Of a stretch of DNA of 41,461 bases, positions 1-11,200 are shown one piece after another. Made by a program: the position numbers and the translations under genes. The stretch's first letter is position 1, and each line of letters begins with the position of its first letter. The notes below the pieces were generated by a model. The model made no database searches. It was not told the origin of the DNA and was given only the letters and a program-made list of their open reading frames with translations. Source of the DNA: a virus; the IMG/VR virus record IMGVR_UViG_3300037672_000202, positions 1-41,461 of that record; one strand, written 5' to 3'.

Positions 1-3000
1 CAAACACTAATCAACTCCTAAATCACAACTATGTAACTGGTGATAAGGTTTATTGGGACAATTCAACCAATAGTGGTATCAGCACTGGTATCTACTTTGT
101 AACTGCTATCAACCAAACTGACTTCTACTTGTCATATAGTGGTTCTGATGTATTTGCTAAAAAATACATTGCTGTTAGGACTGATACTTCTGGACAGTTC
201 ATCTATAAGTCGGGATGGGAGAACAAAACTCTTAAAAACCAAAAAATTCTTAGAAAGTATCCTAATTACAAACAACAGACTTTATTCGACGATAAGAACC
301 AGAGACAAATTAATAACAGAGCAGTTGGACTGTTAGCAAACGGTGTTGAACTATTCCCTCCTACTGTTTTTGATGAACAGATCTTCCACGGTGACATCAC
401 AGAAGTTAAAGTCACTAATTCGGGTAAAGATTATGATGTTATCACAGGACCTCCACTCATCATCAACGATCAACAGGGAAGTGGTGCTTTTGCTCATGCT
501 AATGTCTCTGGATCATTCAGAGAGGTTAAACTAGTTACTCCTGGCATCGGATATCAGGAAAAACCTAAGATTACTGTTATCGGTGGTAACGGAACTGGTG
601 CCGTTCTTGAGTCTAACCTAGTCAGAGGTCGTATTGTAGCTAACTTCAAGGCTGATGGTACATCTGTTAATACATTTGACGAAAGTATCACCTTCCAAAA
701 GAGACATAACTTTGAATCTGGAGAAGGCATCATTTATGATGCAAGAGGTAACACTCCTATTGTCAATATCGTTGATGGTTCAACATATTATGCTGGTGTT
801 ATCGATGAGAAGACGGTTAAGTTACATAAAACACCTGAAGATGCAAAGGCAGGCATTAATACCGTAAATATTGGAAATATTAGTTTTGGTTTCCACAGTC
901 TTACGACGGTGCAAGCGAAAAACACAATTACTAGGATCTATGTAAAAAATTCTGGATCTGGTTACTCAAACAAGAAAGTCATCGTTCAAGGTAGACCAAC
1001 TAACGGTGATGCACAGTCAGGTATTAGCACATCAGACGATTATGTTCTTGCATTTAATCATAACTTCAATAATGGTGAAATTGTTGAGTATTCTTCGGAT
1101 GGAATTATTGCAAGTGGTCTTTCTACAACCACACAATATGCAGTTAAGGTAATTGACAATAATAGATTTAGATTATGTGATGTTGGAGTTACTACACAAA
1201 GAAATCTTACCAATTATAACAAAAACAAGCCAACTGTCATTCGTGGATTTGGTTCTGGTAAGCATACCTTCAAATATCCTCCCATTATTGTTAATGTTGA
1301 AAGTTTATCTGCTATCGGTAGTACAACTGCCATTCGACCTGAGTTTTCACCTTTGGTTCTTGGTGAAATCGAAAGTGTTTACCTAGAAGAGGGTGGTACT
1401 GGTTATGGTTGTACTAACATCATGGATTTCCACAGAAGACCCGATGTTGGTATCTCCACTGTTGTTTATCAAGCACTTCTCAAACCAATCATCATTGAAG
1501 GATCGATCGTAGACGTTCAAATCCTTGCTTCTGGTAAAGGATACCGTAAAGACTCTGATATCGTCATCTACAGTCCTACAGGCGACTTTGCAGACATCAG
1601 ACCAGTCATCACTGGTGATAAGATTACTGGTGTAAGAGTTCTCGACGGTGGTATCGGTTATAAATCAGGTGATACTACACTTGATCTACAAAACAGAGGT
1701 AAATCTGCAAAGTTCATTGCAAATGTTCGTGAATGGAAGATTAACCAAGTTCAGAAGAACGATGCCATTATTAGTGATGAAGATTCGCTACTTACTAAAC
1801 CAAGTACAAACCCTGCCTTCCAATTACAGACAATAGGCATCTATCCACCACAAAAACTTAGATTCCAGCTTGGAGACAATATCGATTCTGGTAATCTAGA
1901 GACTCCCAATGCTTTTCACTCCCCTATACTCGGTTTTGCTTACGACGGTAATCCAATTTATGGTCCTTATGGATATCAAACCCCAACTGGAGGAGCCGTT
2001 AGAAGATTGCAGTCAGGATACATTCTTGACACCACTCCGAGATCGGGTCTGAGACCTCCTGGCTTTGCCTTTGGGTATTTCACCAATGATTACCTCTTTG
2101 ACAACTCTGGAGACCTTGACGTGCATGGTGGGCGTTATTGTGTGACACCACAGTACCCCGATGGATCATATGCTTACTTCTACAGTGTAGATGTTGATTC
2201 TAGTGGAGTTGCTAAACCAAAATTCCCATATTTACTTGGTTCATCATTTAAGGACAGTCCAATCGAAGAAAACTTCACAACTTTCTTCAATCAAGACATT
2301 GATATTGCATCTAGAGAAATTACAAGAAACGTAGCACCATATTATCTCTCTTATGGTAATTCTGACTACGAATTGATTGATGATGTCAAGGATGCCCTAA
2401 AACAAGAATTTGAAGTCACCAAAACAAAGAGTTCTGGTATTTCTTCCGTAACTATCTTTTCTAGAGGTGATGGATACAAAGTTAATGATGTATTGGAACT
2501 TGATAATAGTGGAACTAACGGAACTGGAGCAAATATTGTTATTGGATCAGTTCTGGGTAAACCTGTCGATAAAGTGGAGATTGGAGTTACTACTTTCCGT
2601 GGAACTGAGTTAGTTAAGACCAAAGAAACGATTACTGGTGTAACAACTATACCTCATGAGATTGCAAGTGGTGAAACTGTAATTTTAAGTGGTATTAGCA
2701 CTGCGGACTTTACTGAGTTCAATGGTATCCGCAAAGTTAGCGTTATTACTAGAACATCTGGTCTTTCTCAATTCTTAGATAACGTTAATACCACTGGTGT
2801 TAGCACTGCCATCTTTGTTACTGATGTAAGAGGGTTTGAACCTGGCGATAGGATTGGTATTGGTACGGAGAACATGACAGTTACCAATATTGACTCAAGG
2901 TTCTCTAGATTGTTCGTAAACAGAGAAAACTACGTTGGTGCTGCAATGACCCACGCAGTTGGCACTAATAACATTGTTTTAAAACCAACTAAGTTCTCTT

Positions 3001-6000
3001 TCCCTGTTGGTAATTCAACTGTCACTAGATTTACCTTTGAGAACAGCACCACATACTTTAATCCACGAGAAACAGTCGGTGTTGGCTCTACAGGCACACA
3101 TTACAGTATTCCTCTTACAGGATTATCCACAGCTGTATCACAAACCATCGAAAACAGGTTTGTGCCTCAACAACGAATCTTTATTAAGGGACATACGTTC
3201 TTTACAGGTCAAGAGTTGACTTACAACATGGGTATTGGTGGAACATCTCTTGTATGGGCAAAAGTTTCTGCTGGTGCTACATCTGGTGTCGGAACCGAGG
3301 TTCTAGTTAACGATAGTAGTGTTTATGTAATTAACTTTGAACAAGACTACATTGGATTATCTACAACTGGTATTCCCACCACAGGTAATGCAATTTGGTT
3401 CTATGGTGTTGCTTCAAACGCTGGATTTGCACATTCCTTTACCACCAACTTCCCTAAAGTTACAAGTAAGGTAGAAAGGTTCTTTGGAGAAGTTGGAGTT
3501 AGTTCTGTACACGAATTATTGACTGGTGACATTATTACACTGGATGCACTTCCACAATCTGCTGAAACTGTTGAACTTAGGTATGATCCAGTTGTTGCTA
3601 AGATTACAACTGCAAAAGTTGGATTCTCCAAGTCTGATTTCACTGCGGACTTAAGAAGTTTCAATATCGCAGATGATGACTTCCAAAGTGGTGATAAAGT
3701 TGTTTATTACGATAATGGCAACACTATTGGTGGATTAGTACATAATGAGACTTACTTTGTGCTTAGAGAAGATATTGATAACATCAAACTCTGTAAATAC
3801 AAGTCTGATGTGTCTGAATCTAATCCTGTAGCGATTACAACTATAACAACGCCAACTTCAACCAATCCAAGTTTTATTGCTAAGGTTAATCCTCCATTAG
3901 AGTTCATAACTGGTAACATCATCACTTTTGATGTTTCGGATCAAAGTTTGTTGGATATGAAACTTGATTTCTTTGGAGATCTTAATTTCACTCAAAGGCT
4001 TGATGTTAGTGGAACTAATGATGATGGATTCAACATCATAAGAGATGGTATCTCTGGAAACGTCGGTTCTACAGTTAAGATAACAACAAACACTGATTGG
4101 CCTAAAAAGACCTTCTATGACTTGACTCCTGTTGTTCCTTCTGATGCTAGAAAGACATATGGATCTTCTGACACGGATGTTACAGGTAGAAACAACATAA
4201 CATTTAAAAATGTCGTTCTTAAGACTGATCATGAAATTATCAGAAAAGATGATAAGGCATTTACCTTTAACTTGAAGGAAAAACCAACTGCACCTCAAAG
4301 ACTCATATCCAGAGTTGGTGTAAGTACAATCACATATAGCACTGCTTCTAGTAATGCTAGAGGACCTATTAAATCTACCAAGATTAATTTTCCAGGCAAA
4401 GGATACACTATTCTTCCTAGAGTCATTGGTTTTGCTAGTACACAAGGTAAAGATGGTATTGTCAAAGTTTCATCTCCTGAGATTGGTCAAATTGACATTA
4501 TTGAAAGAATCAAAGATGGATTTGACTATCCTACTGATCCTACTCTACTTCCCTTCCTAAGCGTCCCTGCAATCGTTGATATCAGCGGTATTGCAAGAAT
4601 GGATGAGATTCAAGTGGTTGACGGTGGTACAAGATACAACCAACCTCCCACACTTGCAGTTCGTGGTAATAACAGAGTAAAAATTGTTGCGACTGTTAAA
4701 GGTGGATCAGTTGATAAAGTTGACATCTTAGAAAATGCTTTTGAATTCACTGAACCACTTAGTGTCATTACAACAAACAACTCCAATGGTTATGACATTG
4801 ATGCTATCACTCATAGTGGTACAAGTGTTACAGTTGAACTTCTTTTAGATCCACAGTTCAATCTTCCCGTAACAACAGGCTATGGATCTACAGATGTCAA
4901 GTTACCATTTAATGTTGGTGATAAGGTATTTGTTGAGAACTGTAGAATCAAACCAGCTTCACTTGCAAATGGAGAAGGTAACTTCAACTCTGATGTTTAT
5001 GACTTTGCGTTCTATACCGTAACTGGGATTAATACCACAAATTCAACTGTTACATTTGACATGGGAAATGCTCCTGGCATTTCTACGGTCACACTTGGTT
5101 CTTATGATGATGACTTCACTTTAGGATCTATTGTGAACTTCAATGATATGGCGAAGTTCAACATGACAATCATTGACGATGCTAAGTTCCTATCTGGTGA
5201 AAAAGTTACATCCAATAGATTTGAGGGATTTGTTGCAGAAGGTGGTTGGCAAGGTAAGATTAGTCAACTTAGATTGAGAGACACTATCGGAACTCTCAGA
5301 TCTGGTGACACATTAGTTGGTGAAGTTTCTGGTCTAAAAGGTAACGTAAGAGATGTAAACAGATTTAGTGTTAGAACAACTCTCGGCGTTACTAGAGATA
5401 AGGTTACTAAGAATGACATGAACATTGGAATCCTCAACGATTTCAGTCAAAGATTATCGGATAACTTCTACTTCCAAAAGTTCTCATACTCAATCAAGAG
5501 TAGACTTCCATATAACACATGGAAAGAGTCAGTAAGATCTATTGTTCATCCATCAGGATTCTTAGAGTTCTCGGACTTGATTATTGAAAGTGATTCTAAG
5601 AAAGATGCAACTACACTAGATCTTGTAAATGTTGGTATTGCTAAGTCCAACAATATGAAGGTTAAGGCTGTAGATACAAAGGTAGATCTCATCTTGAACA
5701 TTGATAATGAGATTTACTTGGGTAAGAGAACCAACTTTGCCATGGTAACTGAGGACGATCAGTTGGATAATGGTTCAATACAGAGAATCTTCTTCCCAGA
5801 AGGCAGACCAATTAAGAGTTTCATTATGAACAAGACTAACAAAGTCTTGAACTTAGATGATATCTCCGCTGGTTTTAATGGTACTCATAATAGATCAGGA
5901 ACACTAGTTGGTAGTAAACAGTTCTCACTCTCTGTTGGGGGTGAACCCGTATTCAAGAAGTCATACAATTCTGCGGCAACTGCTAATGTTGATCTTGCAT

Positions 6001-7196
6001 TAAATATCATTAGTATCCAGAATCATAACTTCCAAACTGGACAGACTGTAATTCTTGATACTCAAGGTGGTTCTAAGATTGGTATTGCAACTACATCTCA
6101 TACCACAGGAACTAAAGACATCATCATGGCTGCCAGATCATCTGGTATCGGTGGTAGTGCAATGTTTGAAAATGGATATAATGTTCAGATCCCAGGTCCT
6201 GTTACAGGAACCGCAGTCACTGCTAACCCACCAGGCGACTTGTTTAGGATCTATGGATTTGGAAATATTGATGGTGGATTGCCTGGCATCTCCACTAGAG
6301 GTCAAGATGCACGATTCCAAGTTAAGTTTGATTTTAATCAAACTACAGGACTGTGCATATCTACAGCAGTTACTTTGACTATTGGTGGTGCTGGATACTT
6401 TGTTGGAGACAATGTAAGTATTGCTGGAACTCATTTAGGTGGTGCAACCCCTGCTAATGATCTTACATTCCCAGTTACAAAAGTTACTGGTACAAGAACA
6501 GGTGTTCAGACATCGTATCTTAATGTTCCATCGACAAATGATGGAACTGGTTCTGGTGGCGTATTCAGTATCACTAGAGATGGTAACTTGGATGTTACTA
6601 ATATTGATGTTATAAATGGCGGTACTGGGTATGCCTCTACTAACGTTATCTCTATTGCTGGTACATATGTTGGTGGTAGTACACCTACTGATAATATCTT
6701 CTTAAGTCCAGTTGAACTTGGAACAGATGTAATGCCTAATGAATTGTTTGTTCAAAAGGTTGATGATGTTAAGTTCAGAATCTCTGGTTTATCTACATCA
6801 TTACCATTCCAATTTACAGGTCTAGGAACTGGAACTCACTTACTCAAGGTTGCTGATCCAAACAAACAGGCCTTGATTATGATTGATAATATTATTCAAA
6901 CTCCTATCAAGAACAAGAAATTGGGAGTACAGGTCTCTGTCCCAGTTGGAACAACTGATCAGGGTATTGCAATCGGTGTTGGTATTGGTTCTCTTTCTAA
7001 AGGAGACATCATCAGACTGGATGATGAATTGATTAAAATTAATCAAATTGGAGACACTACATTTGTGCAGTCAAGATCTGCATTGGCAAACAGTACAGTC
7101 GATACTGATTTCTATTATGATACTAAGAGAGTTAACTCAACCGTGACTAAATGTGGCAGCACATTTGCTACTCACGATGATAACCCTCCATATTAA
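1..7196 (+). CDS. Giant virion structural protein with YHYH domain (5' end outside window)
   Basis: The frame is open from base 3, so the true start lies upstream. A TTG at 129 is not the start: the codons before it encode the same type of sequence (for example VTGDKVYWDNSTNSGIS). About 2397 residues are visible. The protein is Gly/Thr/Ser/Asn-rich and predicted all-beta, with about a dozen 'GGxGY' hairpin repeats (near 405, 535, 950, 1390, 1530, 1650, 2460, 4395, 4620, 6385 and 6620) and repeated 'HNFxxGExVxY' units. At about 1910-2190 it carries a YHYH-family domain: a HSPILGFAYDGNPIYGPYG core, then DLDVHGGRY and YPDGSYAYF. Such giant beta-repeat proteins are typical of the tail/baseplate cluster of marine T4-like phages. 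A structural role is likely from context; the exact position in the virion is not known. A late promoter follows directly. Confidence 0.85.
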   Translation, partial: NTNQLLNHNYVTGDKVYWDNSTNSGISTGIYFVTAINQTDFYLSYSGSDVFAKKYIAVRTDTSGQFIYKSGWENKTLKNQKILRKYPNYKQQTLFDDKNQRQINNRAVGLLANGVELFPPTVFDEQIFHGDITEVKVTNSGKDYDVITGPPLIINDQQGSGAFAHANVSGSFREVKLVTPGIGYQEKPKITVIGGNGTGAVLESNLVRGRIVANFKADGTSVNTFDESITFQKRHNFESGEGIIYDARGNTPIVNIVDGSTYYAGVIDEKTVKLHKTPEDAKAGINTVNIGNISFGFHSLTTVQAKNTITRIYVKNSGSGYSNKKVIVQGRPTNGDAQSGISTSDDYVLAFNHNFNNGEIVEYSSDGIIASGLSTTTQYAVKVIDNNRFRLCDVGVTTQRNLTNYNKNKPTVIRGFGSGKHTFKYPPIIVNVESLSAIGSTTAIRPEFSPLVLGEIESVYLEEGGTGYGCTNIMDFHRRPDVGISTVVYQALLKPIIIEGSIVDVQILASGKGYRKDSDIVIYSPTGDFADIRPVITGDKITGVRVLDGGIGYKSGDTTLDLQNRGKSAKFIANVREWKINQVQKNDAIISDEDSLLTKPSTNPAFQLQTIGIYPPQKLRFQLGDNIDSGNLETPNAFHSPILGFAYDGNPIYGPYGYQTPTGGAVRRLQSGYILDTTPRSGLRPPGFAFGYFTNDYLFDNSGDLDVHGGRYCVTPQYPDGSYAYFYSVDVDSSGVAKPKFPYLLGSSFKDSPIEENFTTFFNQDIDIASREITRNVAPYYLSYGNSDYELIDDVKDALKQEFEVTKTKSSGISSVTIFSRGDGYKVNDVLELDNSGTNGTGANIVIGSVLGKPVDKVEIGVTTFRGTELVKTKETITGVTTIPHEIASGETVILSGISTADFTEFNGIRKVSVITRTSGLSQFLDNVNTTGVSTAIFVTDVRGFEPGDRIGIGTENMTVTNIDSRFSRLFVNRENYVGAAMTHAVGTNNIVLKPTKFSFPVGNSTVTRFTFENSTTYFNPRETVGVGSTGTHYSIPLTGLSTAVSQTIENRFVPQQRIFIKGHTFFTGQELTYNMGIGGTSLVWAKVSAGATSGVGTEVLVNDSSVYVINFEQDYIGLSTTGIPTTGNAIWFYGVASNAGFAHSFTTNFPKVTSKVERFFGEVGVSSVHELLTGDIITLDALPQSAETVELRYDPVVAKITTAKVGFSKSDFTADLRSFNIADDDFQSGDKVVYYDNGNTIGGLVHNETYFVLREDIDNIKLCKYKSDVSESNPVAITTITTPTSTNPSFIAKVNPPLEFITGNIITFDVSDQSLLDMKLDFFGDLNFTQRLDVSGTNDDGFNIIRDGISGNVGSTVKITTNTDWPKKTFYDLTPVVPSDARKTYGSSDTDVTGRNNITFKNVVLKTDHEIIRKDDKAFTFNLKEKPTAPQRLISRVGVSTITYSTASSNARGPIKSTKINFPGKGYTILPRVIGFASTQGKDGIVKVSSPEIGQIDIIERIKDGFDYPTDPTLLPFLSVPAIVDISGIARMDEIQVVDGGTRYNQPPTLAVRGNNRVKIVATVKGGSVDKVDILENAFEFTEPLSVITTNNSNGYDIDAITHSGTSVTVELLLDPQFNLPVTTGYGSTDVKLPFNVGDKVFVENCRIKPASLANGEGNFNSDVYDFAFYTVTGINTTNSTVTFDMGNAPGISTVTLGSYDDDFTLGSIVNFNDMAKFNMTIIDDAKFLSGEKVTSNRFEGFVAEGGWQGKISQLRLRDTIGTLRSGDTLVGEVSGLKGNVRDVNRFSVRTTLGVTRDKVTKNDMNIGILNDFSQRLSDNFYFQKFSYSIKSRLPYNTWKESVRSIVHPSGFLEFSDLIIESDSKKDATTLDLVNVGIAKSNNMKVKAVDTKVDLILNIDNEIYLGKRTNFAMVTEDDQLDNGSIQRIFFPEGRPIKSFIMNKTNKVLNLDDISAGFNGTHNRSGTLVGSKQFSLSVGGEPVFKKSYNSAATANVDLALNIISIQNHNFQTGQTVILDTQGGSKIGIATTSHTTGTKDIIMAARSSGIGGSAMFENGYNVQIPGPVTGTAVTANPPGDLFRIYGFGNIDGGLPGISTRGQDARFQVKFDFNQTTGLCISTAVTLTIGGAGYFVGDNVSIAGTHLGGATPANDLTFPVTKVTGTRTGVQTSYLNVPSTNDGTGSGGVFSITRDGNLDVTNIDVINGGTGYASTNVISIAGTYVGGSTPTDNIFLSPVELGTDVMPNELFVQKVDDVKFRISGLSTSLPFQFTGLGTGTHLLKVADPNKQALIMIDNIIQTPIKNKKLGVQVSVPVGTTDQGIAIGVGIGSLSKGDIIRLDDELIKINQIGDTTFVQSRSALANSTVDTDFYYDTKRVNSTVTKCGSTFATHDDNPPY

Positions 7197-7197
7197 C

Positions 7198-7205
7198 TAT
7201 AAATA
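7198..7205 (+). promoter_or_regulatory. T4-type late promoter (TATAAATA)
   Basis: Exact TATAAATA two bases after the stop codon of the preceding gene and 21 bases before the next ATG. In T4-like phages this -10-like box is read by the phage late sigma factor gp55 with gp33 and the sliding clamp. A perfect A5CGT5 palindrome lies just downstream at 7210-7221, and no good Shine-Dalgarno precedes the ATG at 7227. Confidence 0.75.
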
Positions 7206-7226
7206 AAGAAAAAACGTTTTTAAGTA

Positions 7227-8249
7227 ATGTCTAAACAAGGGATTAGTACTGGTTCGGCTCCTAATGATGGGACGGGCGATACCCTATTGGCAGGGACTAT
7301 TAAGATAAATGATAACTTCAACGAGCTATACGATATTTTCGGAGATGGTGCAAACCTTGTAAGTTTTGTTTCTTTCGCTAGTACCGCTGGGTATTCCACA
7401 AATGCTGGTATTGCATCGACATCTGTTCTTGCTGGTATGGCATCGAGCGTTACTGGTAATATTGATATCAACACAACTGGTGTTGTAACGTCAAGTTATG
7501 CAGATATTGGTAAGATAACAATTCAACAGCCTGGTGCGATCACAGATGGTCCTATTGAAGTTGGATTTGCTGCAACGATGTTCCGAATCAAAGCAGACGG
7601 TATGGTCGGCATTGGAACTTCATTACCTACATCACAACTAGAAGTTGCATCATTCTCAAATCAAAGACCAACTATCTGGGCAGTCGCAAAAGGCAATGGA
7701 CATGGATTGCGAGTATCCGATGCAGATATATCTGACAACAAATCTTTTGTAGTTACTAATGAAGCATATACTGGTATTGGTTCTACTGCTCCCAGATGTA
7801 GATTGGATGTACGAGGAGATATCCAAGTAAGTGGTGCAAGTACACTGATGGATCAGGTCAACTTTAACTCTGATATTACAGAGAAAGTTGTAGGAAACTT
7901 TAGTGATCAGTTGACTGTAAGTGCAGGCGGTACTTTCACATTTGACTTATCACAAGGAACAGTTGTTCTTGGTGGTATAACTACATCCGTTAGTTCTTGG
8001 AACTTTACTAATGTCAACTCTGATAATAGTAAAGCATCAACAGTTACACTCATCAACAACTCTGGAATTGGATACACATATGGTGACTCATGCAAAGTAA
8101 ACGGTGCATCAATCGCCAATGGTATTAAATGGGTTGGAGGCAACCCTCCGCCGTCTACGGCAAATGATGATATTTTAACCTTTAGTATAGTGCGTGATAG
8201 TACTGGTGTTACCAGAGTCTATTGCAGCAGTTCTATTAACATTATCTGA
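7227..8249 (+). CDS. Tail-fibre-like virion protein, 340 aa
   Basis: The N-terminus (residues about 6-36) has the pattern 'STGSAPNDGTGDTL...KINDNFNELY', a recurrent N-terminal segment of phage fibre and structural proteins, probably for attachment or trimerisation. Residues about 128-205 hold two 'GIGT/S-x-x-P-x-x-x-LxV' units (GIGTSLPTSQLEV and GIGSTAPRCRLDVRGDIQVSG), also a common fibre repeat. The C-terminal about 80 residues resemble a terminal domain shared by many marine phage structural proteins (KVNGASIANGIKWVGG, DILTFSIVRD). No enzyme motif is seen. A late promoter lies 21 bases upstream; the next gene starts 13 bases downstream after a GAGGAAG ribosome site. The family resemblance is from memory of sequence patterns; the precise role is unknown. 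Confidence 0.75.
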   Translation: MSKQGISTGSAPNDGTGDTLLAGTIKINDNFNELYDIFGDGANLVSFVSFASTAGYSTNAGIASTSVLAGMASSVTGNIDINTTGVVTSSYADIGKITIQQPGAITDGPIEVGFAATMFRIKADGMVGIGTSLPTSQLEVASFSNQRPTIWAVAKGNGHGLRVSDADISDNKSFVVTNEAYTGIGSTAPRCRLDVRGDIQVSGASTLMDQVNFNSDITEKVVGNFSDQLTVSAGGTFTFDLSQGTVVLGGITTSVSSWNFTNVNSDNSKASTVTLINNSGIGYTYGDSCKVNGASIANGIKWVGGNPPPSTANDDILTFSIVRDSTGVTRVYCSSSINII

Positions 8250-8262
8250 GGAAGACGATTAA

Positions 8263-11200
8263 ATGTCAACAAGAGTCACGCCAGGAGCAGGAGCTCTACT
8301 AAGACCGTCTTTTAACTCATTGTATGGAGTAGTCCAAGTTGAAGTTTTAGACGGTGGTGCAGGGTACGCTGCAACAGATCCTCCACAAATTACAATCGAC
8401 GGAACAACCACACCTTTAACAGAGGGTGTGTTCTTTCCTGTAATTAGTGGTGTTGGAACAATATCCTCCGTCATTATCTTTAATACTGGAGTAGGATACT
8501 ATCCAGTGTTCAGTACATCTACACAATCTCAGGTTGTTGTGGAAAGGGGTGCTTTTGGTACTATTTCTACCTCTCATGGTGTTGGTACTGCATATTCTGT
8601 TTTTACTGGTGACTATAACATCGTTGATGATAACATCTTCTTTACTGATGCACCATATGGTCAAGCAGGACCTATTGGATTAAAAACTAGTTCTTCTTTT
8701 TCTGGTAGATTATTCTCTAGAAAATTAGATCCATTCAATCCTAAAGATAAGAACGTAATTCTTGATGATATTTCTCTAGAATTTACAGGTATTGCAGGCA
8801 CACAGTTTGACTTGTCTGAAAACCTTGGTGTGGTCACTTCTTTATACAACAGTGTAAACACAGGTGTTGACATTAACAACAATCCGTTTATCTTGATTAA
8901 CAATGTTGTTCAAACGCCTGGTCTTGATTTTGAAGTTGTTGACAATGCAGATAATAAGATTAACTTCCTGAGTGGAGTTCCTAGAGCTGGAAGAATTAAT
9001 AAAGTTGGATTACAAACTGGTTCAGGATATTACTTACCCCTGAAAGCTGCAGCAAGAGTTGGTGTGGGATCAACAGGTAGTCTTCAGTTTATTCAACTAG
9101 AAGGAAAGGGTCAAGGATATAGAGAGTCCCCAGTGGTCACTGTAAGGGCTTCACAAGGTTTTGGTGCAAGTATTACTGCACAGATGGGTACATCTGCTGG
9201 ATCGGCAGTTGCCATCTCCACAGCGGATTACAACCAGTTTACAGGTATCTGTACATTTGTTACTGGTGGCACATCTCATGGATTTGTTGAAAATGATTTA
9301 GTTAGAATTACAGGTGCTGGATTTACATTTACTGCTATATCTGCACTGAGAAATATTAACACGTTTGGATATGATTATGTAACTGGTATTGCAACTGTTA
9401 GCGTATCAGGTGGTCACTATATTGGAACTGCAACTAACAGTGGTAAAAGCTTAGTTGTAAAACAAGTTCAAATTACAAATGGCATAACTACAACTCTATT
9501 CAGAGAAGACGCATATCCTATTGTAGAAGTAATTGATGCTAATAATGTATTGGTAGATTGTGGTGTCAGCACGCAACCACTGACCTATGTTAGCGGAGGA
9601 TTAGTGCAAGCAGGCGTTGATACCGCAATCATGGAAGGTAGAAACGTTATTGGTTTTGATGTTCTCAGTGGCCACACTACAAATACATTCAGAGCTTTTG
9701 TTGGTGTCTCTACATTTCCACATCAATATTTTGGTGGTGGTGTTGTAAACAGAGCCGAAGCGGGTATCGTTACCAACTTCACTATTGTTGAAGGAGGAAC
9801 AGGATTCTTTGCTCCTAAGACTGTTGGATTCCTTGAAGGAACTCCTGTAAATGGTATTACAACTGTTACTGCATTTGGTAACAAGAGTGGCGACGAAAAG
9901 AATATAAATGCAGTCGATTATGACGTTACTTCTGGTATCGCTACGATTACCTCAGCATCTGCTCATGGATTGACAACTTCTAATGTTGTTAAGTTAGCTG
10001 GTATTGCATTTAGTACTGGAATTGGTGATATTATATTCCCTTCAAATGTAAACAGATACTTTGGTGTTGTAGGTGTAACAAGTACACTTAATTTCCAAGT
10101 AAATATCGGTGTTGCAATGACAACCACTGGTATCCATACTGCGAATGTAGGTGCTGGTATTGGTTCATTCATACCTTACGAAGGTCATGGATTGGAGACT
10201 GATGATTTTGTGAACGTAACTGGTATTGCAATCACATTTGCAAGTGCTCCATCTGTTCGTGTTGGTGGTGCAGAATACGACCAAACATCTGGTATTGCAA
10301 CTATCTTTACTAGAGATAGACACAACCTTACAGAGGATGATTGTGTAATACTTTCTGGTATTGGATTTACTTGTGACTACGACCCTTCATTAGGTGTATC
10401 AACTGCTCAGTACAATAACGTAACAGGAATTATGACTGTTACTACTGCTGCACCTCATGGATACAAAGTGGCTAAGGATGTTATATTATCTGGTCTTGCA
10501 TTTACATGTTCATTAGACAATGGTTCTAGATTCCATTACTATCCAAGAAGTAGATCTACTGCATACGATACATCTCTACCTATTACTGGTTATGCTGGTA
10601 CTGCACTTTCAATAGATGTTGGTGCTGCACCTCCTAAAGATCAATATACTCACCTATTCTCAGAAGCAATCAATGGTGCTTTAGTTTACGGTGGTGACTA
10701 TGATCATACTTTTATTCGTGCAGTAGATGGCGCATTACTTACTGGAGGACCTTATACACACTCCTTCATCGGTGCAACTGCAACATCTACCTTCGCAGGC
10801 GGTGATTATGCACACACATATGTAAGTTCTGATGATAAGACTATTAAGACTGGTGGAGACTATGCACACATCTTTGATAGTGCTGTTACTGATGCAGTCA
10901 ATATTCTTGGTGGTGGATCGTTAACTCCTACTAATGCAGATTACACTCCCACTACTGGTTCATTAATTGTAACATCGGCTGGTCATGGTTTATCAGGACC
11001 TAGTCAACATTCACTTACAACTGCTAACTACAACCCGATTGTGGGTATCTTGACTATCACTGTTCCTACTCATGGATTCTCAAATGGTGATCAAGTTTTA
11101 ATTGCAAATGATTCTATAGGTTGGAAATGTTCACTTGATGGATTTACAACAACCAAATATTACCCACGAACTACTGATACTTTAAGCAATACTTGGGTTC

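Noticed and set aside
129-131. TTG at 129 as the start of the first gene
   Set aside because: The frame is open to the window edge and the upstream codons encode the same type of repeat sequence, so the gene is cut by the window.
3897-4445. Minus-strand open frames here and at 6138-6434, 14277-14609 and others
   Set aside because: They lie fully inside strongly coding + strand genes, lack ribosome sites, and have compositions expected of shadow frames.
7210-7221. A5CGT5 palindrome before the gene at 7227
   Set aside because: An all-AT arm is too weak for a terminator and it lies between promoter and start; chance in AT-rich DNA is enough to explain it.
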